64,000 bases of DNA from Scatophagus argus (Eukaryota; Chordata; Actinopteri; Scatophagidae), in the NCBI RefSeq assembly GCF_020382885.2, contig NC_058515.1, positions 9,407,223 to 9,471,222 of the forward strand, read 5' to 3'. Below the pieces are notes generated by a model, which saw only the letters and a list, made by a program, of their open reading frames with translations, did no database searches and was not told the origin of the DNA. Both the position numbers and the translations under genes were made by a program. This document shows, piece by piece, positions 1-12,954 of the stretch; the first letter of the stretch is position 1, and every line of letters starts with the position of its first letter.

Positions 1-1
1 G

Positions 2-82
2 ACTGAATGTGAGGATTTTACACAGCAGCTTCAAGCACTGGTTGACAGAGTGAGTGCTCTCAATTACAAAAGCAGTTTGTAA
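2..82 (+). CDS. C-terminal end of an unidentified gene (partial, runs off the left edge)
   Basis: Frame 2 is open from the window edge for 26 codons and ends with TAA at 80-82. The residues (TECEDFTQQLQALVDRVSAL, then NYKSSL) look like the amphipathic tail of a coiled-coil protein. A canonical AATAAA lies at 90-95, only 8 bases after the stop, which supports a real plus-strand gene end. I do not recognise the protein. It converges on TRMT44, whose stop codon is at 100-102, so the two transcripts must overlap. Caution: a GTGAGT donor-like string at 50-55 and a cag acceptor-like site at 23-28 mean this could be an internal exon instead, or chance. Confidence 0.4.
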   Translation, partial: TECEDFTQQLQALVDRVSALNYKSSL

Positions 83-89
83 TCAACTT

Positions 90-95
90 AATAAA
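90..95 (+). terminator. Polyadenylation signal AATAAA
   Basis: Canonical hexamer 8 bases downstream of the stop of the partial plus-strand reading frame. Cleavage would be expected about 10-30 bases later, which is inside the last TRMT44 coding exon on the other strand. Confidence 0.4.
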
Positions 96-99
96 TCAA

Positions 100-3000
100 C
101 TAAAGTGAAGGGGAGGGATGGGCCAATTCAAAGGCATCGTTTTTTATCTTCTTCAGAGGTCTGGTTGAGGGTCGGAGGTCGTCAGGTCCATGGGCGAAGG
201 CACAGAGTTCGTCCTGCAGGGGGCAGCGCTGAGGGTGGTGGTCATGAAACCAGCAGGGACGAGTTTTCAGAGCACCGGGGGCAACGGGCTTCCTCTTGGT
301 ATCCGCCCGAGAGGACTTCCTGTCCCGCCAGTCTCTTATGCACACCCTCCCTCCTTCCACTGAAAGCAAGGGAACAACAGGAAGATGCAAGACCTCTTCA
401 GAATAAAATGCTTCTTACAAATGTTACGAGCAAATCTGTTTCTATCGACCAGGCCCTCCAGGAAACCAGCGTATCTTAAGTTAAATAGTACAAGTAAAGA
501 AAAACTTAACTGTCAGCAACAACTGGATGTTTTTTGATGTTTAGCAGTTTAAAAACGCAGCGAAGGTGCTGTGGAAACACTCTGAATGTGCTGCAGCACT
601 GATCTGGTGCTGTTTTTTTCTACAAGGTAATAGCAGTTTATGCTCATGGAGCATTCGCCATATGAAACTGATGGAAAATCACAGCTTCCCAGTGACCAAA
701 AACGTTCATTCGTCAGTGAAAACTTATTTTAAACCACATAAGGGAAAATGTATTTTTCTGTTTTTGCTGTTTCTGTTTAGCTATGAAGCCATTTTGAAAT
801 GTGTAGTCCAACTACCTCTGAAGACTTGGTGGTTGTTCTTGAGCAGAGTCTGAAGACCTCCACACTCCTTCTTCAAGAGCCGCAGGGTTTCCTGCTCCAA
901 CAACCCAGCGACCTCGCTCACAGAGAGGCTGCCTGAAGAGGAGGGAGGCGGGGAAGAAAAGGATGAAAGACGAGAGCGAAGAACAGAGTGACAAAGGAGC
1001 AGGAGGAGGTCTATCGATGTTACATTCATCAATATATTAACATGCCGCTTCGGGCATGCACGGAAATAATTTTTATCCACCATTCAGGAGGGAGACAGAA
1101 GCATCCGATACAGCTTGACTGTCTCAAGTCGATGTCTGCAGTCTGACATTGTCTCAGCGAAAATGATGGGGTGATAAATGTTATATACAGAACATTTTAG
1201 AGAGGGGAAAAAAACACCTCGGCCTCTGTCTTTCCAAGTTAGTCAGGGCTGTGAAGTGTGCTCAATTAAAGCTGCTCCAGCAAGCTGTCAGAGCAACCAG
1301 CGTGTATTTCACCGCTGCATCTCCCACCGGCCGCTTGAGAGCGTGAGTCATTGTCGTCACTCCCCCACTGGGACAGTAATTTTAGATACCAAAGTGCAAA
1401 AAAAGGAGACAGAGTGATACTGAAATACACAAAGTCCTATGCAGGGAGTAGAGCGGATAGTAAGCAGATACATGGCACACCCCTTTGTGTTCACAGCCAC
1501 CCCTCATGAGCTGTTTCATGAGATTTTAAGCATTTCGGGCTTTGCCCCCCACCCCGAAGAGAATTCAATCAGAGCTGACATTTGGTTTGTACAAATGACA
1601 ATCCTCCTCCTCCTGCTCCTCCTCATATTGGGAAGGACCACACCACATTTCAAATGCAAATTGGGTGCTTTTTTCATAACCAATATTTGACCTGCGGACT
1701 TCTCAATGTGATCTTCATCATACTTTTAACCCAAATCTCTGGTGGCACTTCAGACAATCCCCTGTCGGCTTAAAGATGGCTGCCTGCAAGAATTTCACTG
1801 TGAAATATATTGCATTTGTTTCCAAAAACAGCTCAGTTGGTCAAAGAAATAATATATGAGTTTTACTTATAATTTTACAGTAAATCTGCAACTGGATTTA
1901 TGCTGGTTTTCAACTTCTAAAACTTTTCTGCCTCTAAAATTCATGAGAAAACATATTGTCCACTCTGATACATCCTAAATTTAGCTGGTCAAATTGCTGA
2001 ATTAATCCCTAAAATATGCAACACACGCCCACATTCACAGACACTCGCACAGGCCAAATGCAGTTCTGTGTGCTGGAGTGTGAAACCGGGCAGACTGCCG
2101 TCCGACAGCCCAGACGTCGGGGAGCTCCAGGCCTTAATATAATATCAATACACCGCTTAGAGCTGCCCTTTACTGCCTACAATGTTAATGGGAATTAATG
2201 GGAGAAGGTCAGTATTGACGGAGCAGGCTTGGACTAAGACCAATGTAGACAATTATTAATGGCTTGGCTTGGTGTACAGTTGGATTTTTTTTTGTTAAAG
2301 CTTAGGGTTTGATTGCTGACTGTGAATGATTGTTTTTGCTTCTTAGGTCAATTCAGAATCAGGCTGAGTGGAGAAATTTAGATGTAAAATTGCTAAGTGC
2401 TGATCACAACATTTGAAAGGTTAATTTTTTTTTTAGCTACCAAGAGCTCAGGCTTTAAAAAAATCTGGAAATACTCACAAATAATTAACTTTATTTACCA
2501 AACCTGTGAGTCAGTACTATCCCAAGGGGGTCGCAAGATGATTAACAAGTTGGGAAAGAAAAGGAAAAATCAGATTTCTGCATCGATGATGTCGTTTCTC
2601 TTAAAGTTAAATACTGGAGAGTTTTACCTCTTCAGGAAACTTATCTTACAGGTGCTATTTTCATTATAGAATACTGTGCCAATTACTAGATCCACTAGAT
2701 CTAGATCCATCTAATAATCTTTAAAATGCAAGGAAATGCCAACGGCAGTTTCCCAAAGCCCAAGTTGTTATATCTATAACATAGCTGTTCAGCTGAAAAT
2801 TAATGAAGACTAAAGCCAGCAGCAAAGAGTCAAGTTAAAGAAGCTGAAACAAAAGAATTAGCCAATTAACTCTTTAGCCAATTAACTTTGTGTTGATCAG
2901 CTAATCAATAAATGGACTAATCGTCGTAGCTCGACTATTATGAGCAAGGTTAACAATATCTACAAAGTGCAGGTGAGTGCAGCTCAGATCAGTGAAGCCT

Positions 3001-6000
3001 GCTGGTGTGGAGGATGATGAAGATGATTCTGCGAAGCACAAATTACTGCTGGGTCTTCTGGAGGATTCTGGGACCAAACTGGCAAGACGCGTGATAGGAG
3101 GTAATAACATCATGTACCCACGCTCAGACGCTACCTCTTCCATGCAAGCCGTTTCTGTTCAGCACGCAGGAACAACACAAAAGAACGTGACAGGAAGGAT
3201 GTGAAAACTTTCTGACTTGCTGTATCAGATTTGAATGATTTAAGGTTTAGGATTGCATGTTTGATGTAAAGCTGCAAACAGATTTCTGTCCTCAGCAGGA
3301 TTACATAACTACACGAGCCCAGTCAGCAGTACAGCAGGCATGAATTAGTAACTTGACACAAAGGCAAAGTGGCCAACTTAGATGTTCTCATGTTTCACTT
3401 GCTAACTATTCAAAAGAGCCAATGAGGTACAGGATTTTAACCACTGCCATTTTTGCACATAGGTTTGATTTTTATATTCCTCTAGAGGGTTATTTATTTT
3501 TATACTGCTATATCTTTATCTTTTTCTCTTTTTTGTTTGATTAAATTGCAAGGCATTATTACTAAGGTCTAAATAAAAGTCTGGCTGACATTTTGATCCA
3601 AATTTTGATACTTGATTCAAGTTAGTTTTAATATGTAGACCTCAAGAGCCGTATTTTACACACACATCGAGATCACTGCTGTTTGTGTTTTGTTAGAGCC
3701 TGAGTTTGTCACTTCCACGGGCAGAGAGGCACATATATCCAACGCCAAATATTTGTTGGGGCAAACCTACATAATGGTGACAGCAGAAAGCTGTTTCTTT
3801 ACAAGCTAAATGTGTGTTTTTGCAATCTGTTTGCACTGCAATGTGCAATGAAAAAAGAAACAAGGAGCTGAGGACCAGCTGGTGACTATAAGTTCAACAA
3901 AACTTTCACTTACATTAAAGCCCAGAGGTGATAACCAAAACTCTACGTAAGTATCACTTTAAATATCAAAAGCTAATTTATAAAAATATCAATAATCCTC
4001 TTTGAAGATGTATTAAAAATGGAGAGAAACTGAATCGCAAAGCCCTTTCAATAACTTCAAGGCCCTCCTGCACCTATTCAATATGGACTGGCTCACCCTG
4101 AATTTACCCTTTGTTCTTACACAGCAGATAACTGGTAGGAATACCTCAATACAAATGCATACTCATGCATAAATCATAGATGGTGGTGCATTATTAATCC
4201 AGTCATCTCTGTACAGAGTCACAGACTCCCTTCATTCGCTCTCCCTCAGATTCTCTACCTTTAATTTCAGCAGTGACATCCTGACAGAGAATTTTCTGTT
4301 TTAATCATAGTAGTCCTCATATCCTTATCTCATTCATACTGTGTGTGCCTGTGTGGCAGCGGGGTTGCAGAGGCACTGACAAAGGTGATGCGTGGGCGGT
4401 GTGTGAGTGTGTGTAATGGCGTGTGCGTATCTTGCACCCTCCGCACCATGCGGCGTAGGGAGAGGCTGGCGGAGGGTGAGATACAGAGTTCAAAGTGGCT
4501 TCGATCTGTGTCACGAAGGCCCTGTCGACTGATGCTGTGAGGGGGACAGGGCGTTGACAAGAGGTGGAGGGTTAGACGGGATGATGGAGAGGGGATCAGA
4601 CGAGAGGTTCAGAAGCAGTGGAAGCTGCCAACGTGCCACGAAGCACCTAGAAATATTTTTCAAAAAGGTACCGACGAAAAGTGTGAGAAGTGATTCATCT
4701 GTGTTGTTTTGGAGGTATTCAGTTTATAACTATGGCTGCTCTACACAGAAAAGCACTGTAACGTTATGTTTAGATCAAATGGAGTTTACAAAAAAGTGTA
4801 AAAACACCAAAAGGAGCCAAGCGTGTACCTGATTCCAGTCTCTTTGCTAAGCTAAGCTAACTGGCTGTAGCTTCTTATTTAACAAAGAGATATAAAGAAT
4901 TATTATGCCACACTTAACTATGGGCTGTAAACCATAATTATAATTACAAAAAAATTCTTTACCAAAGTACAGGTTTCCCCTTACATGACTTGAATATAGT
5001 ATCTGCATTTTTTAAACTATTTTGTTGGTTCTCTGGCAGTCATTTTTAGGGGTGAAGGTTCAAAAATGCAGCTTAAAAATACAGCCATTACCATCTTTGT
5101 ATCAGTTACTCAGTCTGTCTGAAACTGTAGATACTGATCTCTTCCTTTGTATGGGCAGCACAGCTAACAGACAATAATGAAACCGCCCAATGTGCTCCAT
5201 AATAAGCCTGGATCAGTGAGCGTCATACATATTGTCTCCTTCTCTGGTCTTGATCTGAATCTGTTCATCACATGAGTAGCAGCTCGTGTCCAGGAAGACT
5301 TGTGTGACGTGTTTGTTTATCTCTGATGTTTTTGTGGCTGCTGGTGTTTTACCTCCTCGGTTCCAGTCACTGGACGACCCCCCGCCGTCATCCTCAGTCA
5401 TTCCCAGAAGAACATTAGCAACCCGTAGGACAACGCCGTCAACAAAGTCCCTCGGGAGAGCAGCGCAGTTTCGAACCAACTCAACCCTGTCTCTGGGCTG
5501 GAACCCTTCTCCCCAGCTGCTCCCGGGGGTCCTGTCAGTGTCTTTGTTCCCATGGCAACAGCGCCTGTCATTTCTCATGTCTGACCCGTGAACTGTGACC
5601 CTGGAGGCAATCTGGCGGCTCTCGATGTAATGAGCTCTTCGTCGCTCGGCCTCGGCCTCATCGGGCAGCTGATAGTTTCTCGACTTTCCCACCAGACACA
5701 CCTGCAGAGAGAGGAGCTGAATGTCAGGACGACTCCCACAGGCACCGAGGCTCAAAGACTGTAAAACCAGAAACTCACGAGTAGAAAATGACAACACAAA
5801 TCCTCAACATGAGTGTTACTATGGACAAAGCATACTAAAGCTGCCAGCTGTGAAAGCAATGTCTCTTTGGGGACAATAAAGACTTCTGTCCGTCTATACT
5901 AGATGAGGTTCAGGCGGAGACAAAGGCAGGGATGCGCAGCTGTACCTATTTGAGGAACAAGAACCTTTTGCTTATTTTGCATAGAAATCCAATGACTCCA

Positions 6001-9000
6001 ATGCATATTCCCATAAGAAAAAAAAACTTGTTCATGACATCTCTGCTTTATGAGAAAGTCACAGCGAAGAAAGACTGGAAAAATCCAAGTAAAAAAAAAA
6101 AAACATAAAACGAAAGTCAGAGTCACACCTACGACTTCATCAGTATCACGTATATGTGCATTAGCTATTCAGGAAACCAGCAGGCTGCCTTTTTTTTAAA
6201 CCACCCACTGATTCTATCACTATGTAGTCTTTGTACACAGTGCCAGTACTGTGAAAAGCTACAAGAGCGTGAACATGTATTATATATATTAATAGCTTAG
6301 ACTCATCTTTTCTGTTATTGTGATCATTTTCAGAAAGAAAGCCTCTCGTAAAAATAATCCCGGTACAATGTTGAGCAGATTATACGGACCGAAACTTTAA
6401 CTATGTGGTGTTTTCTACCTTCACATCAGACGGACAGTCAAACAATGTCATTAAGTGCTTGTAAAACCGAAGTCCTAATCTTTATGTGCCAATAATCCAT
6501 TTGTTTTATTAACGAGGTAGTCCAACAATTTTACACATAAAGTTATCTCAGTTTCAGCTTCAAATTTCTAACGAAAAAAAAAAATCAGTGTTACTAAGTG
6601 GGGTTATAGAGTTTTACAGTTAGGTCTAATGACAGTGTCCAGTTGCATTATGGGAGGCGCAGGATACAGGGTTTTTTGTGGCGTGACAGATGCGAGGAAC
6701 TAAAGGTTAAGATATTCTGGGCTTTGCTGCTTCAATTTTGACCAATCTTTTTAATTCTGTTGCTCACAAGCCCATCAGCTTTACATAAGTGCTGAAAATC
6801 TTCTTCTGTTTTTGTCATTCAGTTGTTAGACAGCTGGCAGCAGAGATGGACAGGAAACATGAGGGGAAGAGTGAAATGAGACGGCATGCAACAAAGCTCT
6901 GGAGGGCTGGATTTAAGGAATTTTTGTGAACACTTAGCACTTTGAAATTTCAAAAGACATTTTAAGAGACGTCAACCACACAGTATGACGAATGTTTACA
7001 GATCAGACAGGTGACACGTGAGCCAAGCAGGACAGTTCTGACTTCTGTGGACTTTGTCAGCCTACCCGTTTAGTGGATGGTATTCTCAGGCAGTCCTCTT
7101 CAGCGTTGAAGCCACTGACTTGGCTAACCTCACTGATGAAGTCAATGTATTCCTTATACTGAGACTTCTTACACTGGCGTCTCTGGTATTTTCCATAGAA
7201 GTCAAAGAAACAGCAGGGCAGGACGAAGTACCGACAGGAGTAAGAAGACCTGCAGAGCAAAAGACAAATTCTTATCAAGTGCAAAAGAAAATAAAGACTG
7301 TATATCTTCAGAGTAAAATGTCTTCAGTTTGTGTGCTACTTGTGTTCCTTTAAGTAAAAGTTTAGTAGACAGGAAACAGCAATGCACAGACTCAGACTGA
7401 GGCCTAACATCGCCATCACGTGGTCGCCTTCAAAAGTGCACACTAGTGAACTTACACACAGCACAGGAACACACACACACACATTTTCACACATTCACAT
7501 GCCTATAATGTTATTCCCAACTGAAGAGATCAGCTGGCACTTGAGCTGCTGAGTGAGATTGTGTCTGCTGATGACTCGCCTGGCTGCTATAACAGGGATC
7601 CACGGTGTGAGCTCGTCTGAGTGGTTCCCAATCAGCCAGTCCGTACCCGAAAATAAGAAGCTCTCGCTGGGAGTAATTGCCTTTTCCTGAAATAGCAAAG
7701 ACCCAAAAAGCACAAGAGCTGCTTTAGAGAAGGGAAGATGCACACAGGCGTGATTTGATTCTCACATCAATTTGAATCAATTTATGGAAATTGTATGAAA
7801 AGGAAAACTTTATAGAATCTTTCACACAACACCTGTCAGGAGGTTTATCTGAAACACATTTTTCTGAGTAAAATGATGAATAACACCAAAATTCAGCCAA
7901 GAGTTTCTCTGAAACGTTTCACATTCAGCTCATTTCAACAGGCATCACACATGATGTGAGTTAAGAGCACTGAAGCTTCCAAAAGAAGGTTCAGGAGCGG
8001 GCACAGCACCCCTGGGGGGCCGTAGAAAGATTGCTCTGCCACATCCGCTCTGCAAAATCAGTCAATAATAGATGACCTGAAATGGAAGCATTAAGCAGCT
8101 TGTTGTCAAATGAATGACTGAGGCCAGGGGCCACACGGGGAAAGTGCAGTGTTGTGAGGGCCGGTTTCCCTGCAGATGTTTGCATGTTTTCATTAACATG
8201 TTTATTCAGCGTTACCCCCCTGTGCACTAGTAGAGTTGTTTTTGTACCTTCTAGCAGTCATTACAACATGTATGTCTTAAGTATACTACTGCCTGTTCCA
8301 TGTTCGGTATCCGTCTCATACCAACAGCAGAATCGATAGCTCAACTGGCCTGAAAGTGAAGCATTAAAGCACCAATGAGGGGGACTACGACAGCTGAAAA
8401 CCTACAGCACGTGATACGGCTCCCACGTGAAAAGATAATAGCGCTAATTAAAAACCTGAATACGGCTACAATCAATCCTCCTCCTCCACGCTCGGCTCAC
8501 TCACCTCTAGCAGAGTCTGGGGGCCGTACATGTCCCAGATCTTCCTCTTCCGGACATCAATGCCCTTTCCAGGATGCTGCAACACAAGACGGCATGACGG
8601 TCAGTGGCTAATCGCTCTCAGTCACATTCAGATCCTGACGTTCAACCTCTGTGTGTAATTTCAATTACACCTGTCCTAGTTTGTGATTGGCCACTAAGTT
8701 GACACAGTACTGTGGGCTTAATATATTCAGGGACATGAATGCCCTGAATCCACCTGGTGTTGATGAGCCCCATGTCATTGATTGAACTGCCAGGAAAGGC
8801 TGAAACTGAAAGACCTGTGCTTTGACTGGTCACTGTTTGACAAGAGATGGTTTATCTGGATTTTATAGGGCAAATTTGCTGTAAATCTCTTATTCCTTCT
8901 TAATCAAATAGAACATTATGATGAATGTATTGTTTAAAGTGAGAGTTATTTTTAAACCCAGTTTTTGATTCAGTCAGATAATTTATTCCAGTTTTGTTCA

Positions 9001-10984
9001 ATTCAGTTCAAAGATGTGGCAGTTAAATTCTTCATCATGTAGTTTCTATTGTTTTTTTATTTGTGTTGTAGCTAAGTGACTGCACACCCTTTAAAACACA
9101 CATAATTCAAAAAAAATAAAAGACAGTTTGGTCATTCATAACTGACTGTCCACAGATCAGTGTTAGATTAATTTCGAGTTGTTGCAGGTTAGAAGTGCTG
9201 CATTCAGTTCAGTACAAAACCTGGCACGCATGCCCTCTGTTTTTACGGTTATGAGGACAGAAACCACCAGTGTACATCAGAGTAATCACATCATGGTTGT
9301 TTTCAGAGGCCTCTATGGACTTTCGGTAAGCTTTCAGCCAGAGAGTAACATCAAAAATGACCGAACTTAAAGATTCTGAAACTAATCATCTCTAGAGGAA
9401 GGACACCAATGTCCATGCTGCACCTAACTTACCCCTTCATTGGTCAGTATGTGAACCAGTAGGCCGTTTCCACAGCCCAGGTCCACAAAGGATTGGCTGG
9501 AAGTCAGACTCTTCTCTGCTCGCTCCTCAGCCCACAGCACCTGTACAACAGTGACAGAGAATCAAACCTACCGTATGTCCATGAGAGCTTTAAATCATAT
9601 TAGTAAAGCCCAATGCACATCTGCAACGTGACACCTGCAGCTGACACCTGCCTCTGGCATGGCGTACGAATTGATTAACTGGGTCAAAGCCGTGATTCAC
9701 ATGGCAATTGATTGACCCAGTTTTGGCCGCATGACCTGACATGTGACAGATACATATGAGTTTCACTTACACGTACATATCAATCTTCGGGAACCAACCA
9801 ATTGTTAATTTTGGTGAAAAAACAACCTCAACAACCAGTTTTGAACTCACAAGGAGATAGGTAGCAATGGCGACATCTTCATAGACAAACTTCTCAGGAT
9901 CTGTGACTTCGGGCCAAACCTAGAGGACAGGAAAAAAAGAAGTGCTCAGTAACAAAGACGAATACCCAACCTGAATATGAACAGCATCAAAGCAGAGATA
10001 TTGATATGGTATCAGTATAATACTTTCTTCAGTTGAACTGAGTGGGTAGACAAAGGAGGAGCAATGTCAGCAGCCTGGAACAATGAAGACAAAAGAAAGA
10101 CTTTACCTTGACCATGGCCTTGTACTTCTCCTTCAGCTGCTGGTACATGAGGCTGTACTTCTCCACCGGCAGCAGAGATAAGGTGTTCTTGAACTCGCTG
10201 TTTTTGCACTCGGTGGCCCAGCGCACCAGTTTAGGCAGCAGATCAGTGGACAGCCAGGGCAGCTTTGGATACGCCACGCCATCAGAGAACCAAGCATCTG
10301 GAGTTAAAGCATGCAGCTCCAAGGCCCTGCAGATTAAGGCAGACTTATCTAGATCTTGATTTATGCATACTATTTTAAAACCAGAAAGAAGCAGTGCTTT
10401 CTGTAATGATGGCCCATTTCCATTCAGATTTAGACAGTAGGATTGCTGAGTCTTTGCTACTCACCATTCCTCACAGTCCTGATGGAGAAGCCGAATCTGA
10501 TAAATGTTGCCTCTCTTTAGGCACACCTGCCCTTCTGAATCTTCTTCAAATGGAAGAAAGGTCACTTGTTGTCTGTCAAAATCTTGAACAAACAAAGACA
10601 GTCTTAAAATGCTATAAATACAGAAGGGAATTTGGAACAGCCGTCAAGTCCAGTCTTACCTTTGAGTATAATCTCTTTATGGAGCTTTGTACCATGACAG
10701 TTTACTTTTGGGATAATTGTTCTCACACTAAAAGACCAGGGCTGGTGCGTCTGTTCAGAAACCCCGCTGGAGAGGAAGGACAAAACCTCATGAGAGACTT
10801 CAGGATCGTCGAGCAGGAACTGCAGAGCCTCTCTGCCCACATTTTCACTTTCTGTCTCCTTGACTCCGCAAAGACGCTTGTTCACAACATGAGGTTTCTT
10901 TACCCACACGTCTACGGCTGACCAAAAGCCTTCGGGAAGAGTCTTACATCCTCCTGGAAACTTTAAATTCAGGAGTTTGGGCAT
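100..10984 (-). CDS. trmt44: TRMT44, tRNA(Ser) uridine-44 2'-O-methyltransferase
   Basis: Eleven exons, 5' to 3' on the minus strand: 10660-10984, 10465-10534, 10107-10326, 9851-9919, 9433-9540, 8505-8576, 7580-7686, 7066-7249, 5353-5701, 816-932 and 100-359. They join in phase to give 626 residues; the human protein is longer (about 757). The family methylates the 2'-OH of U44 in tRNA-Ser using S-adenosylmethionine. Seen here: Rossmann SAM motif DLGCGNG (about 248-254), catalytic-region NHSDELTPW (309-317), PCCFFDF (335-341), and a C-terminal CCCH zinc finger with C576, C586, C593 and H597. The ATG at 10984 is preceded by an in-frame stop. The intron after 7580 starts with GC rather than GT. 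The intron between 5353 and 932 is about 4.4 kb and holds no other exon I can support. The 3' UTR runs off the left edge or overlaps the convergent gene. Identification is firm; exon 2 borders are the least certain. Confidence 0.93.
4831..4912 (+). repeat. Fragment of a teleost interspersed repeat (GCTAAGCTAAGCTAAC family)
   Basis: Contains tctttgctaagctaagctaa followed by ctggctgtagcttcttattt, matching the core of a better preserved copy at 36890-37095. It lies in the long TRMT44 intron. The element type (SINE or MITE) is not decided by the sequence alone. Confidence 0.6.
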
Positions 10985-11060
10985 ACCGGTAATTTATTTT
11001 CACATACGACGCCGCGTTACAAAAGGAACTGACTTCCCGGAAATTTTATTTTGTAGATAA
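10985..11060 (-). promoter_or_regulatory. Putative TRMT44 promoter / 5' UTR
   Basis: Immediately upstream of the TRMT44 ATG. It contains a TTCCCGGAA palindrome (11034-11042), which fits both an ETS core (CCGGAA) and a STAT-type TTCnnnGAA site, plus a short CG-rich stretch around 11007-11016. No TATA box is seen at the expected distance. The start site is not determined. Confidence 0.4.
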
Positions 11061-12950
11061 AGACAACAATCCTTTAAGAAAATTATAGGTGGCAAGATTC
11101 TCCGAAGTACATTCTGAAATTAAAAAAACAAATGCTGAACTTTATTATCAACAGCCTGTGAAAGGGAATGAAAATATTGTCGCTATGTGATGACGTTTCA
11201 ACATGCGACAAATATCCGGGTCACACAGTAGAGGGAGCTGTTGCCCTTTGTTCAGGTTTGTTCAGCAGCCAATATGTGGTGACGTTGATCCTTAGTGCGA
11301 AAGTTTACAGGTTTTTAAAAATTACGCTTTACTTTTTTTATTTTCTAACATCCGTACCTGCGTACCTTGCTATTTTAGAATGCACCATTGCTGATGTCAT
11401 TGTGGCTGCTTCTCCAAATAATGTTACTCATCAGTTACACTAAGCACAATCATATCTCTTATACATACACAGTACACAAATACAGATACAGATAAAAGCA
11501 TGTTTGTTCTCAATTTAATGGCTGCAGCATCCCACACAAATGCAAATGTTATTGATCCCTTTGCATTGTTTTAAACAGATTTCCCAAGAATTCATCCTAA
11601 CATATTTGGTGTCTTCTGAAACTTTGATCTCCATAGGATTTCATTAATTATTTAATTAATTTAAGTTCTAGGGGTTTCAACAGAATGTTCAAACCCACAG
11701 GCAAATCAATGAAGTTTATGGGGCTAACTACTACTTTCCTGTAGATACTCATATCATACTTCTCTCTGCTCACTCTGGTGCCTTTGTTCAATTCAAAGAG
11801 CAAATTCTGAACTTTCCCAGTAGTGATTCATAGGCCACGTCTCCTCACGTCCAGTCAGGCCTGTCTCTCAAACATACAAAATAAGACAGGGAAAGCTTCC
11901 CACACTGTAAACTGACACTAAGAAACCTCAGCTTCAGAGATATAAGACAGGATAAGGAGTGTAAACATCAGTCCCACACATTCCTTGTTAGTCCCAGAAA
12001 ACAGCTCATGAAATCCTGGAAATGGCAGGCTACTGTCTTAATGCCTATCAGGTTAGATAAGGATGACTGATGATGCCTGTGAGTGTTACCAACAGTAACT
12101 TCATCTTGACTATCTTAATCAGGAGTTAAAAATGCTCATGTATATTCCTATAAAATACTGATTAAAACCCAAATTATTCCTGCCATAGATCACTGTCAGT
12201 CTTATCCTAATCTAGTTTAGTTGGAAGTTCATGAAAAGCATGTAAAGAGATATCCACAGCAGCTCCTGTCCGCAGGTTACTTTGAATGGCTGTTCCACAG
12301 ACATCTATTGTGTGTGGTAAGTAATTCAGAAGGGCAGGGAGGAGTAACTATGGGAGATACTGTACCAGGAAGTGCAAAGTGCAGGCACCGTGCTGCCTGC
12401 TTTGCGATCAAATGCTCAGCCACGTGGGAGGATAAAAAAAAAACATCCTGTCAAACTTGTTTGGCAAGTGCAGGTATGGAGGAGAGAAAAATAGAGACAG
12501 AAAAGCATTTGCGTTTCTTTGTTTGACTCATTGCTCATGCAGGTTTCGTTTGAACGCTGTCAAAATACTGAAGCGTGACCAAGAGAGTCACAATTAGAGG
12601 GAAATTCTAACACAATCATAATATTAGTTATGGTGGCAGTTGAAAAGATGTTGACGTCCTCTAAAAAATTAAGGGAGAATTTTAAATTTCAATCACTTTT
12701 ATACTTCAAAAGCTTTAATTGGTTTTATATTCACAATTTTATTGTGCTGAGTTCCCAGTTTATTAAAAAATACAGTCTAGTAAACCAGACCTGCAATAAA
12801 TGCTACCAGTTTTTGTGGAAACTGTTTTACAAAACAGTTGGTTCAACTTGATGGTCATTTCAGAGGCTGACATTTTGGTTAGGTGCCCCTAGCAGTCTCA
12901 GCGCAGTTTAGGCTACTCAATAAACTAATTTCTAAACTAAACTAAATTTA
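11061..12950. other. Intergenic DNA, no gene recognised
   Basis: AT-rich spacer between the divergent genes TRMT44 and TNK1. Open frames here are short, have no splice-consistent partners and resemble no family I know. It marks the junction between a block that maps to human 4p16 (TRMT44) and one that maps to 17p13.1 (TNK1 onward). Confidence 0.6.
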
Positions 12951-12954
12951 CTAA

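Noticed and set aside
781-1083. 100-codon minus-strand frame read as a separate protein
   Set aside because: Only 816-932 is coding. It is exon 10 of TRMT44, and the flanks are intron.
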